From contig JAIXMR010000058.1 in NCBI GenBank assembly GCA_025677835.1, positions 97,468 to 161,467 on the forward strand: a stretch of DNA of 64,000 nucleotides. The letters are read 5' to 3'. This stretch comes from Sporodiniella umbellata (lineage: Eukaryota; Mucoromycota; Mucoromycetes; Mucorales; Rhizopodaceae). Of this stretch, positions 24,858 to 34,965 are shown one piece after another. The notes under the pieces were generated by a model. It made no database searches. It was not told the origin of the DNA and worked only from the letters and a program-made list of their open reading frames with translations. Every line of letters starts with the position of its first letter. Within the stretch, counting starts at the first letter, position 1. The position numbers and the translations under genes were made by a program.

Positions 24858-25558
24858 ATGTCAACAAGTTCTACACCTGATTCTTTCACGCCTGTTTCCT
24901 CGCCTGCGCCTTCTTCCCCCGCACCTATTTATCAAAACAATCACCGGCTTCAAAGCAAGATGAAGTTGAACAATAAAGCTTTGGAATCGCTAGGGCCGAA
25001 TTTAAGAAGAGTGTCGTCAGCACCCAACACGCATGAATACTTTATGCCTTCGAAACCGGTATTGAAACCGTCCTATTCTTTACAGAAAAAAACAATTGAG
25101 GTGGGACCCAAAGACTTTGAAAAGATTCGATTGTTAGGAAAAGGCGATGTGGGGCGAGTGTATTTGGTGAGACATATCCGCAGTGCGAAACTATACGCGT
25201 TAAAAGGTAAAAGAAAACAAAAGAGAGGCAGAGGGAGGATTGATAAGTTAGTGCTGTCCAAAAAGGAGATGATCCAAAGAAACAAGATCAAACGAGCGCT
25301 TGTTGAACAGACGATTCTGTCCACAGCCAATCATCCGTTTATCGTACCCCTCTACCATTCTTTTCAAAGTCAAGACTATCTCTATTTCTGTATGGAGTTT
25401 TGTGTGGGTGGCGAGTTCTTTCGTACGTTACAGACAAGGCCTGGGAGGATTCTGAAAGAAAACGATGCCAAATTTTATGCAGCAGAAGTGGTCGCTGCAC
25501 TGGAATATCTTCATCTGATGGGTATTGTGTTTCGTGATCTTAAGCCTGAGAGTAAGCA

Positions 25559-25615
<57 letters not shown>

Positions 25616-25882
25616 TAAAAATAGACTGGATTGATTCCAGTTTCTTTAGATATCCTTTTGCACGCATCAGGACATCTGATGCTGTCTGATTTTGATCTCT
25701 CCATCCAGTCTTCTTCGGTTGCACCCCCTACGCTCGTACGCCCTTTTTCTGTAAGCCAAACGTAATGCAACCACTTGACACTCACTTTACAGAAACAACC
25801 TATGGTCGATACCCGGATAGATCTACGTTCCAACTCTTTTGTAGGCACAGAAGGTAATCTTTAACGCAAGAGCAAGAGACTC

Positions 25883-25918
<36 letters not shown>

Positions 25919-26523
25919 AGAATATCTTGCACCCGAGGTGATTCAAGGTCAAGGGCATTCATGTACAGTGGATTGGTGGACACTTGGGATATTTGTTTTT
26001 GAAATGATTGTAAGTACTTTTTTTATTCTTTTCACTTTATTTCTAAAAACAAAAGGGAAACAACAATCTCTAGTGTGGCTCTACGCCATTCAAAGGGGTA
26101 TCGCGAGAAAATACGTTCTATTTGATTTTACATGAAAGACTTCAGTTCCCAGACAGTGCTTACTTTCAAACGTTAAGTTATGACTGCAAGTCGTTTATAC
26201 GTAAATTGCTCAACAAGAACGAAAAGAAAAGGTTGGGTTCTCGTGCCGGTGCCAGTGAAGTCAAATCACACCCTTTTTTTCATTCTTTGAACTTTGCCCT
26301 CTTGAGAAACATGAAGCCACCGATTGTTCCTCTCAAGGCACCCCCGATACGCGCTGTTCATTCTAACAAGATCAAGGAAAGCAACAGTTTCGAGTTACAG
26401 ACACAAGAGGCGGCTACTCCTTTAGAAGAGGATCCTTTTCATCTTTTCAATTCAGGTAGTGTCTCTTTCTCTCTAAATATGTTTGTACTGATGTAATCCA
26501 TAGTGACCATCCAGCGTGGATGA
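24858..26523 (+). CDS. AGC-family kinase of the Fpk1/Kin82/nrc-2 type, 433 aa
   Basis: Flippase-kinase type AGC kinase; yeast homologues phosphorylate Dnf flippases and control phospholipid asymmetry and polarised growth. Seven exons (introns 25207-25251, 25552-25649, 25751-25792, 25854-25920, 26010-26073, 26456-26503). Ser/Pro-rich N-terminus, then the kinase domain: [37 protein letters not shown] (DFD replaces DFG, as is usual in this subfamily), an insert, then [19 protein letters not shown] and [17 protein letters not shown]. The AGC C-lobe [11 protein letters not shown] is typical of nrc-2/Fpk1. The protein ends FNSVTIQRG after the last short exon. Compared with yeast Fpk1 (about 890 aa) the N-terminal extension is very short. 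Start ATG follows a long T-run. Confidence 0.92.
25556..25612 (+). repeat. (CA)n microsatellite in kinase intron
   Basis: About 26 CA units fill most of a 98-nt intron of the Fpk1-type kinase gene. The tract lies between the donor at 25552 and a normal tttctttag acceptor. Confidence 0.95.
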
Positions 26524-26653
26524 ACAAAAAAGGGGGGGACCTTTCTTTTTTTTTTTTTTTGATTTTCCGATTGATTCTATAAAAGACTTTCTTTTTCTTT
26601 GGACTTCTTTCACCCTTCTTTTATTATTATTACTATTATTATTATTACTATTG

Positions 26654-27451
26654 ATGGCTTCTAAAAACAATAAACAACAACAACAGCAGACAAAACAAGA
26701 ACACTTTTCGATGGTTCGGTAAGCATCCTTAGAGTTAAACAAGAACGACTGATAGGTTGGATAGAAATTTTTACTTGGCTGATGTCATTACGCTCATGAA
26801 CGGAGTATGTGGTGTACAATCGGTCTTGAGTTCGATGCGTTACTTGATATCTCACCAGAGCAGGGATCTCTCTCTGGCGATGGTGTTGATGCCTTTGGGT
26901 ATGTTTTTTGACTTTCTGGACGGACGGGTGGCTCGCTGGAGAAAGAATGCGTCCATCCTCGGTCAAGAGTTGGATAGTTTGGCTGACTTGGTAAGTATCG
27001 CGTCATGACAACCCTAGACCTCATGTTCTGTTTAGATCTCTTTTGGTGTGGCGCCTGTTGCCTTGGCCTATGCAGGTAAGATGGATCCCTTCCCCCCCCC
27101 CTAAAGAAAAGAGGCTGATCGATGGACTGTTTAGTGGGCATGCGGACACTTCTGGATGGTGTGTGTTTGTCCTATTTTATCTGTTGTTGTATTGCACGTT
27201 TGGCTCGTTATAATGTTTCGGTTGCCATGACACCCAAAGACGCGACGGGCAAAGTCAAGTATTTTGAAGGCACGCCGACGCCTACCAGCTTGGGATTGGT
27301 CGCCTGTCTCGCTTTCGCTGTACATCAAGAGAGATGGGTGGATACCGTGGTGGAGGTGATACCGGGTGCGTCCATCCATCCTTTTGTGTTGGCTTATATG
27401 ATCAGTGGCACGCTCATGATCTCCAAAACCCTTCATATCCCCAAGCCATAA
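26654..27451 (+). CDS. CHO1: CDP-diacylglycerol-serine O-phosphatidyltransferase, 218 aa
   Basis: Phosphatidylserine synthase of the ER membrane: CDP-DAG plus serine gives PS plus CMP. Exons 26654-26718, 26756-26990, 27036-27075, 27135-27451; the first intron is only 37 nt. The Q-rich start ([12 protein letters not shown]) is followed by multiple membrane segments. The CDP-alcohol phosphotransferase signature is intact: [19 protein letters not shown] then SLAD (DGxxAR-x8-GxxxDxxxD). [13 protein letters not shown] and RLARYN are typical of PS synthases, and [10 protein letters not shown] matches the Cho1 substrate loop. The gene starts 130 bp downstream of the Fpk1-type kinase on the same strand; both concern aminophospholipids, but the functional link from proximity is only suggestive. 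Confidence 0.93.
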
Positions 27452-27682
27452 TAACAAAAAAATTCTACCCAATTAAATACGTCATACGTTCTTTCTTGAC
27501 CGTGTTGGCTTCTCTTTGAGGTCTTTATTTCTCCGGAGGGAACCAAAAGAATGTCCCTTTGAGTTTCAGCCAGAAAGTGGATGGCTAGGGTTTTGACGAT
27601 GGTTGTGTTTAGAATGACCATGAGCAGTTGCTATTGAAAGGTGTCTATATAAAGAGAGTTGGGATGGACCCTCCAAATCAAA

Positions 27683-27713
<31 letters not shown>

Positions 27714-27726
27714 TACACCAAAAAAG
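27452..27726 (+). promoter_or_regulatory. SDR promoter with TATA box
   Basis: 275 bp spacer upstream of the SDR gene. A clear TATA box, tatataaa at 27646-27653, lies about 75 bp before the ATG. Between it and the ATG is an A-run followed by (AT)n at about 27680-27713. Confidence 0.6.
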
Positions 27727-28668
27727 ATGACGCTTGGATTTGATGAAGACCTCCCTAACGATGTTTACCACTACAACGAGATGCGTAAGAACATGAATTG
27801 GCAAAAGACAGGTGTTGCCTCCTTGTTGAAACCTGCGCCTGTAACTCAACATCTACCCTCGTTTGATTCGGATGGTAAACCCTGTTTCAAACCTTACCGT
27901 GGGTCTGGTAAGCTAGAAGGCAAGTACGCGTTGATCACGGGCGCTGACAGCGGTATTGGTCGATCGATTGCCACGCTGTATGCATTGGAAGGTGTGGCGG
28001 GTATCACGATTGTGTATCGGGACGAAAGGGAAGATGAAGACGCCATGTACACCAAAAATACGATTGAGGCCCAAACCAAGTGCAAGGTTCATTTGATTGC
28101 ACGCGACATTGGTTACGAAAAAAACTGTCAAGAGATTCTGGACGCTCATCTGTCTACGTTTGGCCGGTTGGATATTTTGGTCAATAACGCGGCGGAACAG
28201 CACAAGGTGACGCGTGTAGAGGATTTGGTCTGTGACACGGTCGAACGTACCTTCCGTACGAACGTGTTTGGGCCAATCTTTATGACCAAATTGGCTTGCC
28301 ATCATTTGAAGGCAGGTGCAGCGATTGTCAATACCGCCTCGATTGCTGCTTATCGTGGTATGGATGTCTTGGTGGATTATTCGGCCACCAAGGGAGCCGT
28401 TGTCTCTTTCACGCGTGCCCTCTCGCAACAACTTGCACCCCGTCGGATTCGCGTGAATGCAGTGGCCCCTGGACCTGTTTGGACCCCATTGATTCCCAAC
28501 ACCTTCACGCAAGAGGAAATTCAAAACTTTGGCTCTTTCCCTCCCTTTAAGCGTCCTGCTCAGCCTTGTGAAATTGCTGCCTCCTTTGTCTATCTAGCCT
28601 CGGATGATGCCTCTTTTATGACCGGTCAAGTCGTTCACCCCAATGGTGGTACAGTCATCAATACTTAA
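27727..28668 (+). CDS. Short-chain dehydrogenase/reductase, classical, 313 aa
   Basis: Single exon, unusual in this intron-dense window. NAD(P)-binding motif TGADSGIGRSIA, NNAAEQH, catalytic Ser in NTASIAAYRG, YSATKGA (YxxxK) and PGPVWTPLIP. The N-terminal extension (LLKPAPVTQHLPSFDSDGKP) and YKGSGKLEGK-type entry match the YghA/glucose-ribitol dehydrogenase-like group of SDRs, often stress-induced. The substrate is not known. Start 27727 is the first ATG after the poly-A/(AT)n leader; an upstream in-frame ATG at 27628 would read through the microsatellite and is unlikely. GC content of the coding region is visibly higher than its neighbours. The absence of introns plus a bacterial-like family leaves room for old horizontal transfer, which is inference. 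Confidence 0.93.
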   Translation: MTLGFDEDLPNDVYHYNEMRKNMNWQKTGVASLLKPAPVTQHLPSFDSDGKPCFKPYRGSGKLEGKYALITGADSGIGRSIATLYALEGVAGITIVYRDEREDEDAMYTKNTIEAQTKCKVHLIARDIGYEKNCQEILDAHLSTFGRLDILVNNAAEQHKVTRVEDLVCDTVERTFRTNVFGPIFMTKLACHHLKAGAAIVNTASIAAYRGMDVLVDYSATKGAVVSFTRALSQQLAPRRIRVNAVAPGPVWTPLIPNTFTQEEIQNFGSFPPFKRPAQPCEIAASFVYLASDDASFMTGQVVHPNGGTVINT

Positions 28669-28741
28669 TAAAAAAATTACACAAGAGATCTCCTTTTGAT
28701 CACTTTTTTTTCTCCTTAAAATTATTTTGATATCATTTTAG

Positions 28742-28772
<31 letters not shown>

Positions 28773-29059
28773 CTGAAAAAAGTGGGTTCAATCTTGTTGT
28801 TTATTGTAACCCTCGTGTACTGTGTGCATTTTTATTGTTCATCTCACAGAAAAAGGGAGCAAAAAAAAAAAAAAAAAAAAAAAATAGCGATAAAGAGGAG
28901 AAAAAGGAGCCTTTTATATATATATATATATATTATTTTTATTTTTATTTTTATTTTCGTATTTATTCTTTCTTTCGTTTTTTTTTCTATTATTATTTTT
29001 TTTTTTTTTTTTTTTTTTGGTTCTTTTTTTTTTTTTTTTTTTTTTTTGAAAGAGTAACC
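28669..29059 (+). repeat. Low-complexity spacer: (CT)n, poly-A, (AT)n, poly-T
   Basis: 391 bp upstream of VTS1 made almost entirely of simple sequence: C10 then (TC)n at 28742-28772, A24 at 28861-28884, (AT)n near 28916-28932, attttt repeats, then two T-runs of about 22 and 25 nt up to 29047. No gene. Confidence 0.85.
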
Positions 29060-30489
29060 ATGACGACCCTCGATAGTAATCTATTTAGTATATTCCCTCA
29101 ACCTACCAAAAAAAACTTGATCTATCCATCTTCCAGCCCATCCGACCTTTTGAATTTGCCTAAGCGATACGACCCACCCAAGCGTTACGATGCTTATAAG
29201 GCACGGGCGTTTTCAGATATTGTTCAGGCACAACCACGCCCTAAGCCTTCGAACCCCGAAGCTGAGGCGATTGACCAATGGTTTGAGAATATCCAGAAAT
29301 ACGAACAGACGCTTGAACAGGTCGCTGCGGCCAGCCTGGATCAAGACTTTAAAGACGAACTTCAACATATCAATCAGTGGATTCGCTCAAGATCCGATGT
29401 GGAAAGAACGGCTGCTCTCTATACTATGGTTCAGAACGCTTCTCAAGTTCAGATACGATTTCTCATCACCGTCTTACAGCAACTCTCCAGCCAAGACCCT
29501 GCTACTGCTGGTCAGAGCAGCCCCCAACGTAATACTGCCATCTTTAATCCATAGACTCATCCTTTTTCTTCTTTTTAGGTCCATCTCACTTCCTCCGCCA
29601 GAGTCACTCGGTGATCGAAGAGGATTCCAGAAAAAGACAGTTCTACAGACAGCACAATCCAGTGGGCACTTCGGCTGTCAGTGAGCCTAATCGCCAGCGC
29701 TCTTTCCTGTCACACACTGGGGCTCTGTACGAAAAGGCGCTGGCTGCGCAAGCTCAGCTCCAGGCCGTCAGCTCTGATTCTTCTACCCTTTCCTCTACCT
29801 CTTCTTCACTCCATAGTGATCTCTTTGCACGCTCCAGACTTTCTTCGCTTCGTACAGACCTTGCTTCTCCCTCACTCTTGACTTCCCGTTCAGACCTATC
29901 TCTCAAGCCTCATGTCGATCTTTTCCCCCCTTCCGACCTTTCCTTATTTACTCAGTGGCCCGAAAAACAACCTCGGGAAGAAGACTGGACTTTTGGTTCG
30001 CTCTCCAAAACCAAAAAGAAGACCTGGACCGTCAGGGAAGAAGATCCTATCGACGCCCTTGCACAAGCCCAGGCAAGGCTCAAAAACGACATCTGGGCAG
30101 ATCAGGACTTACCTGAGGAGGACAGCGACGCTCCACCCCTCACTGGTTTGGCCAGAAGACGCAAACGGTCCTCCCAAGCGCGTGCGCTCAAGGACAAAAT
30201 CGCTGCTGAAACGGTCGATTTTGAACTCATGAAGGATGTCCAGGCCTGGTTGAGAAGTCTGAGGTTACATAAATATGGTCACGCCTTTCTCGGTCTGGAC
30301 TGGAAACAAGTGATTCGTATGACGGACCAAGACATGATCGATGCTGGCGTAAATACCATAGGCGCCAGAAGAAAGTTACTCAAGGTTTTCGAAAACGTTC
30401 AGGCCCATTGTGATGAAAATGTAAGCCTTCCTCTATCATTCTCTCGCTCACTCACCTCTTTTCCCCTTTCTCAGTCGATAGAATACTAA
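29060..30489 (+). CDS. VTS1: Vts1/Smaug-type SAM-domain RNA-binding protein, 441 aa
   Basis: Post-transcriptional repressor that binds Smaug-recognition hairpins in mRNA and recruits decay factors. Exons 29060-29528, 29579-30420, 30475-30489. The N-terminal Vts1-specific helical domain is clear (IDQWFENIQKYEQTLEQVAA; VERTAALYTMVQNASQVQIRFL), then a long Ser-rich region. The C-terminal SAM domain follows at about residues 372-430: DVQAWLRSLRLHKYGHAF, WKQVIRMTDQDMIDAGV, TIGARRKLLKVFENV. The RNA-contacting basic helix is conserved. The last exon encodes only SIEY plus stop. Its intron is 54 nt, a multiple of three with no stop, so retention would keep the frame. Shorter than S. cerevisiae Vts1 (523 aa). 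Confidence 0.94.
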
Positions 30490-30577
30490 ATCCGCTGTCA
30501 TTCAAATAAACCTTTTTGTTCATTTTTTAATTTTTTTTTTTTTTAATTTTTTTTGACTATTTTTTTTTTTGGATTCG

Positions 30578-31368
30578 ATGTGGGTCAAAATACTCGGCTT
30601 ATGGCTCACTTTCACTTTAGCGCTTGCTTGCGAGATGCCCTGTAGAAGAGGTGTCTCTAAAAATTTTGCAGACTACTATACACCCGTCTTACAGCAAACT
30701 TTCAACCACCTTCAACAAAGACTTTTTCAAGCCATCCAAACAACCCATGCACCTCATGAGCTCTCACCTGAGCTTTTCAAGTCCCTTGAAACGAACCTTG
30801 CCAACCAACTCAACCAGTTTGTGCAAGACGACAGCCTGAAAATCAAATTGGCCAACGGCTTTTATCAAGTCATCTTCAACCAGGAACGACCTTATAAAGG
30901 AGACTGCAACCACCCTAAGGTTTTGGATCGAACCATGCCCCCTCCTAATACCAACTGGACGATGATCGAGTGTAAGTTCTCCTTTCTCTTGGTCTATGCA
31001 TTCATCACGCCTATCTAGGTGAGAAAATGAACTATCGTTGTGGTAATCCACCTTCGATCTGTCACTTTCTGGACGATGTCAAACAACGTTGTCTCAAAAG
31101 TATGCGTCAACAGCTCACCGCCTACGTCTCTACTCAAAACGGTCCTTTACTCAAGGCCCTCATCAAAACCACACGTCAATCCATTCTCGCCCACGGCTTG
31201 ACAAAACCTATCGAGACCTACATGGCCAACATCACCGCTGCCCTCATTCGCTCCACAGAGAATTGGGTTTTGCAGGAGGTAGCCCAGATTTGTAATACCC
31301 CCGATCAGGAAGAAGCTTGTAGTAGCTGGGATCACCTTATCAAACTAGAGATCTTGACTTGGCCCTAA
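30578..31368 (+). CDS. Secreted cysteine-containing orphan, 247 aa
   Basis: Exons 30578-30971 and 31019-31368; 47-nt intron, phase 1. Strong signal peptide MWVKILGLWLTFTLALACEM, then a helical secreted body with about ten cysteines in pairs (CEMPCRRG; GDCNHP; IECEKMNYRCGNPPSICHF; QRCLKS; ICNTPDQEEACSS) and at least two N-x-T sequons. No family recognised. No membrane anchor and no KDEL-type retention signal. It lies 88 bp after VTS1 and 110 bp before the SAM carrier, all plus strand. An upstream in-frame TTG at 30569 is not used; ATG 30578 starts the signal peptide. Role unknown: cell wall protein or effector-like are possibilities. Confidence 0.82.
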
Positions 31369-31478
31369 AATGAGTTTTAAAACCTAATAAAAATTAAGGG
31401 AGGGGGGTGGGGGAAAGCGTGTTCAGTTTCCTTTCCCCCCCTTTTTCTTTTTCTCTTTCCTAATTCCCCCTTTTGGAT

Positions 31479-32512
31479 ATGAGCAGTAACAATCAAAGTA
31501 GCTTAAAACAAGCTTTGCTCGCTGGTGCATGTGCTGGTACTGCAGTAGACACTGCTCTTTTTCCATTAGGTAAATCTAGGAAAGCTTTAGAAGGCTTTTT
31601 TTTTTAAAAAAAAAAAAAACAGGAGAACTCTTACTTTTTTTTTTTTTTTTTTTCACAGACACGATCAAAACACGATTACAATCGCAACATGGATTCATTG
31701 CCTCTGGAGGATTTCGAGGTATCTACGCTGGCTTGTTAAGTGCTGTGATTGGAAGTGCACCGGGTGGTAACGAAAAAAAAAAAAAAAAAAAGAGAGAGAG
31801 AAAAACGTCTTGCTTACCTACTTTGATTCACAGCCTCTTTGTTTTTCGTGACTTATGAAGCCACCAAACGGGCCCTGAAGACAAACAATCCAGACTATGC
31901 ATCGCTTATTCATATGGCTGCTGCCTCATGTGGTGAAACGGTTGCTTGTACTGTGCGGGTTCCTACCGAAGTCATCAAGCAACGGATGCAAACAAAACAA
32001 TTTCATCAGACTTCGGTGGCTGTATCCCACATCTTGCGTACGGAAGGGATCTTGGGCATGTACCGAGGATTCTTGACAACCGTAGCACGAGAAATCCCTT
32101 TTACCTGTATTCAATTCCCTCTGTACGAATATTTCAAAAAGTCTTATGCAATCACAAAGGGTAGACCCACAGAACCTTATGAGGCTGCTCTCATGGGTTC
32201 AGTGGCAGGCGGGATCGCTGCTGCTGCAACAACACCTTTGGATGTATGCAAAACACGGATCATGCTGTCTCATAAAGTAAGTGGCCCTTCCGCTGACCTT
32301 TATCTCACCTTTTTTTTTTTTTTTTTTAGAATCAATCCGGAGGAAAACATTACACAGGCATTGTTTCCACCATGAAACGTATTGCTGCTGAAGAGGGCCC
32401 ACGTGCTTTGTTCTCAGGTATCGGCCCTCGAGTGATGTGGATCTCTATCGGTGGAAGTATCTTCTTGGGGGTTTATGAAAAAGCACTCAAGACGTTTGTA
32501 CAACTCGCTTAA
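31479..32512 (+). CDS. PET8: Mitochondrial S-adenosylmethionine carrier, 274 aa
   Basis: SLC25A26/Pet8 family: exchanges cytosolic SAM for matrix S-adenosylhomocysteine. Exons 31479-31569, 31659-31766, 31834-32276, 32330-32512. Three repeats with signatures [28 protein letters not shown] and [16 protein letters not shown]-carrier marks include [40 protein letters not shown] and [19 protein letters not shown]. Family length matches (274 in human and 284 in yeast). Intron 1 contains a T-run meeting an A-run (about 31596-31619), and intron 3 is mostly T. Inner mitochondrial membrane. Confidence 0.94.
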
Positions 32513-32575
32513 TTTTTTTTTATTTATTTTGATGATGTTTTTTTTTTTCCAAAAAAGAATTTTTTTTTTTTGGTG

Positions 32576-32930
32576 ATGAATTCATCCATGGTCCATGCTA
32601 TTCTTACATTCTCTAAACTATTAAAAGAAGCCAAAACATCGTCTGCAGCCACATGGCAAATCGAAAACATAAAACAATCCAACGATTGGTGTATTTATAT
32701 TGAAACTGAGCTAGCATCATTAGAAGAACAACAGAGACAGGATCACTTTCAATTTGCGCAACAAAAAGCAGACAGTCCATTACCCTCATTAGACCAACTT
32801 CTTCAAGCCTCTCACTGTTTCTTTCAATCGTTATTACAAAACCCCTATATCAGTAACTCACTTTATTTATATGTCGTCAGAAACTATCGATTTTTGACAC
32901 CAACAGACAAGGAGATACTTGTCAAGGTAG

Positions 32931-32963
<33 letters not shown>

Positions 32964-33050
32964 CCACTTTGAAAGGATTTGGTCGAATTGGCTCAAGTAT
33001 CCGTATCAAAAAACATACTCAGGGATATACTGAAAGAGTGGGAGCAATAA
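32576..33050 (+). CDS. Small orphan helical protein, 141 aa
   Basis: Exons 32576-32926 and 32976-33050; the 49-nt phase-0 intron is almost pure T. All-helical, hydrophilic, no signal or membrane segment: MNSSMVHAILTFSKLLKEAK, LDQLLQASHCFFQSLLQ, then DLVELAQVSVSKNILRDILK. Ends EWEQ with tandem TAA stops. The second exon continues the helical pattern, which supports splicing. I do not recognise the family; the size and helical character would fit a subunit of a larger complex. Convergent with the Nab3-like gene, 47 bp between stops. I preferred ATG 32576 to 32570 because neither has other support; the difference is two residues. Confidence 0.7.
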
Positions 33051-33097
33051 TAAAGTATCACATCCATGTTAGAAATCATTTATTAAAGCCATGTGTG

Positions 33098-34637
33098 TTA
33101 CCAAGGTCGCACATGGGCCGCGTTTTGAACCAAGGCAGGCGTATTGGGTAATGGCGATAGATGGCTGGGTGAGCTAGAGGAAGCAGACGCTGGCGTCCGA
33201 AGTCCATTGAGGATCGTACTCAATAAACGCGAAACAGCCAACTGATGTTGTGGCGCGCTCAAGAGACTTACCACGTCATCCATCCTACGAGGATCAGCCA
33301 TGACGGAAGGGGATGGAGAAGTCGGTTGAGCGCAAACGTTGGGGCTAGAATACTGAGCTGTAGGTACGGTGAGATAGGAAGACGTAGAGGCGGTAGCCAT
33401 GCCTTGACCATAGCGAGGCTGGGAGTGCGTTGTCTGTGTACCTGATACATAAGCATGCGTCGTGTGGATACTGGGCGGTTTAGTATAAGATCGTTTAGGT
33501 TGTCCAACACAATTAGCCGTAGGTCCAGCCGACTTGCTTGCCATCAGACTAGGTGTCTTTCGAATGACCGGCTGAGGAGCCTTGTTCACAGGGGCTTTTT
33601 CGCAAGGTGGGGCGCTTGGTAAAGGTCTCGTTCGGTTGGAAGCTGGATCCACAGAGGTTTTTTTAAAAGCCTGGGCACTTTCTAAAGGTGTCTGATGGGC
33701 GAATTGTACAATCAGTTCAATGGCTTCTTTACTCAGGATAGAATCGTATTCTAGTTTGTTTTGTTTTTTTTTTTTAAAAAAAAAGAACCCTCCAACTTAT
33801 TCAAGACGCTTATAAAACTTACGATCAAAACTGGCACTTTTACCGTTATCTTCCGAAGAAAACAATCGAAGAGAAACTCTTTCATTCTGTTCAAGATTAC
33901 GATCAATCGTCACCACAGTTTTTATGCCGTTTTTCACAAAAGTTTTTATCAGCTCTCTCTCTGATTTTGGATTTTTGACGTAGACTGTGTCTAGAAGAAC
34001 GCCGCTCTTTTCAAAATCGCTGGATAGTACCGACACAAAGGAGCGTGTAACATGACTTCGAACAAGAAGCTTTGTTATTTTGCTATTATCGAGCTTTGGC
34101 GCTTTGGGCTTTTGAGGTTCAGCCGAAAAGCATGGCCTGTAGCGACATACCTCTAACTCTATATAGTTACACATTTAGATATAAAAGAGTGAAAGGCTTG
34201 ACAAAGATAGATAGACATCTTTTTGTACCTAATGTGGATCCCCTCCAGGGTTTTCCTTGTTCGTTTTCAACAGCAGAGGTACACGCCTCTACCGTTTCAA
34301 ACTGAACAAAAACAAACGGATGCTTAAACACGATGTCTATTATTTTTCCAAACTTGCTAAAACGATCTCTGATATCTTTCCAATGCATGGCCGTAGACAC
34401 GTTACGCATGCGCATCTTTGAACCAAGATAGATATCTTCCTGAGTATCTTTGGATTTCTTTAAACGAATCATAGGTCTTGAAGAGCCATCCAATTTACGC
34501 TTCGTAAGCATAGCATACTCATCATACTCATCCAGTGAGCGTTTTTTGTTGGCCTGAGAAGAATTCTTATCCGATTTGGGATGTGAAAACAGTGCACTAA
34601 AAAATTCATCCACCACCGTAGGTTTTTCAACTGTCAT
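33098..34637 (-). CDS. RRM protein of the Nab3/NCOA5 type, 465 aa
   Basis: Exons 34637-34229, 34158-33823, 33750-33098. The N-terminus has nuclear-type basic stretches (NKKRSLDEYDE; KRKLDGSSRPMIRLKKSK). An RRM follows at about residues 75-140 (MRMRNVSTAMHWKDIRDRF, KIIDIVFKHPFVFVQFE). Next comes an anticodon-binding-like alpha/beta domain (about residues 165-280: SFVSVLSSDFEKSGVLLDTV, LIKTFVKNGIKTVVTIDRN, FDQYDSILSKEAIELIV), the arrangement seen in yeast Nab3 and animal NCOA5. The Pro/Gln/Ser-rich C-terminus ends with SLLSAPQHQLAVSRLLSTIL, a short helix like the Nab3 self-assembly tail. In yeast, Nab3 with Nrd1/Sen1 terminates non-coding transcription. The assignment is good at the domain level; orthology is inference. 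Confidence 0.85.
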
Positions 34638-34965
34638 TTTTCTAAATATTTGAGAAAATAAAAAGTAAAAATAAAAAATGATAGATACTTTTATATATGT
34701 CTACAAAAGAATGTTTGAAAGAGAATAAAGATCATAATTGTAATAACCAAAAAAAAAAAACTTTCCGAATTACTTTTTTTTTTTTTTCTTTTATTTCATG
34801 AAAGGGGTTCAGAGAGTGAGGTAAAGTAATAATAATAAAAAAAAAAAAAAAAAAAAGCAGGTTGAAGAGGGGGCAAGACTAGATGAGAGACAATATATAT
34901 ATATGTATATATAAAAGAAAAAAAAAAAAAGAGAAAGTATATTTGGTAGTGTGGATGGGATATAT
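34638..34965. other. Spacer between Nab3-like and bZIP genes
   Basis: 328 bp, AT-rich, with A/T runs at 34748-34759, 34772-34786, 34839-34856 and 34918-34930, and a (TA)n patch near 34892-34912. It holds the Nab3-like promoter and the bZIP 3' UTR. No gene. Confidence 0.5.

Noticed and set aside
27628..27726. Upstream in-frame ATG for the SDR gene
   Set aside because: Would translate an A-run and (AT)n leader and places the start before the TATA box.
28782..29057. Long plus-strand ORFs made of Lys, Tyr-Ile and Phe runs
   Set aside because: Encoded entirely by poly-A, (AT)n and poly-T simple sequence upstream of VTS1.
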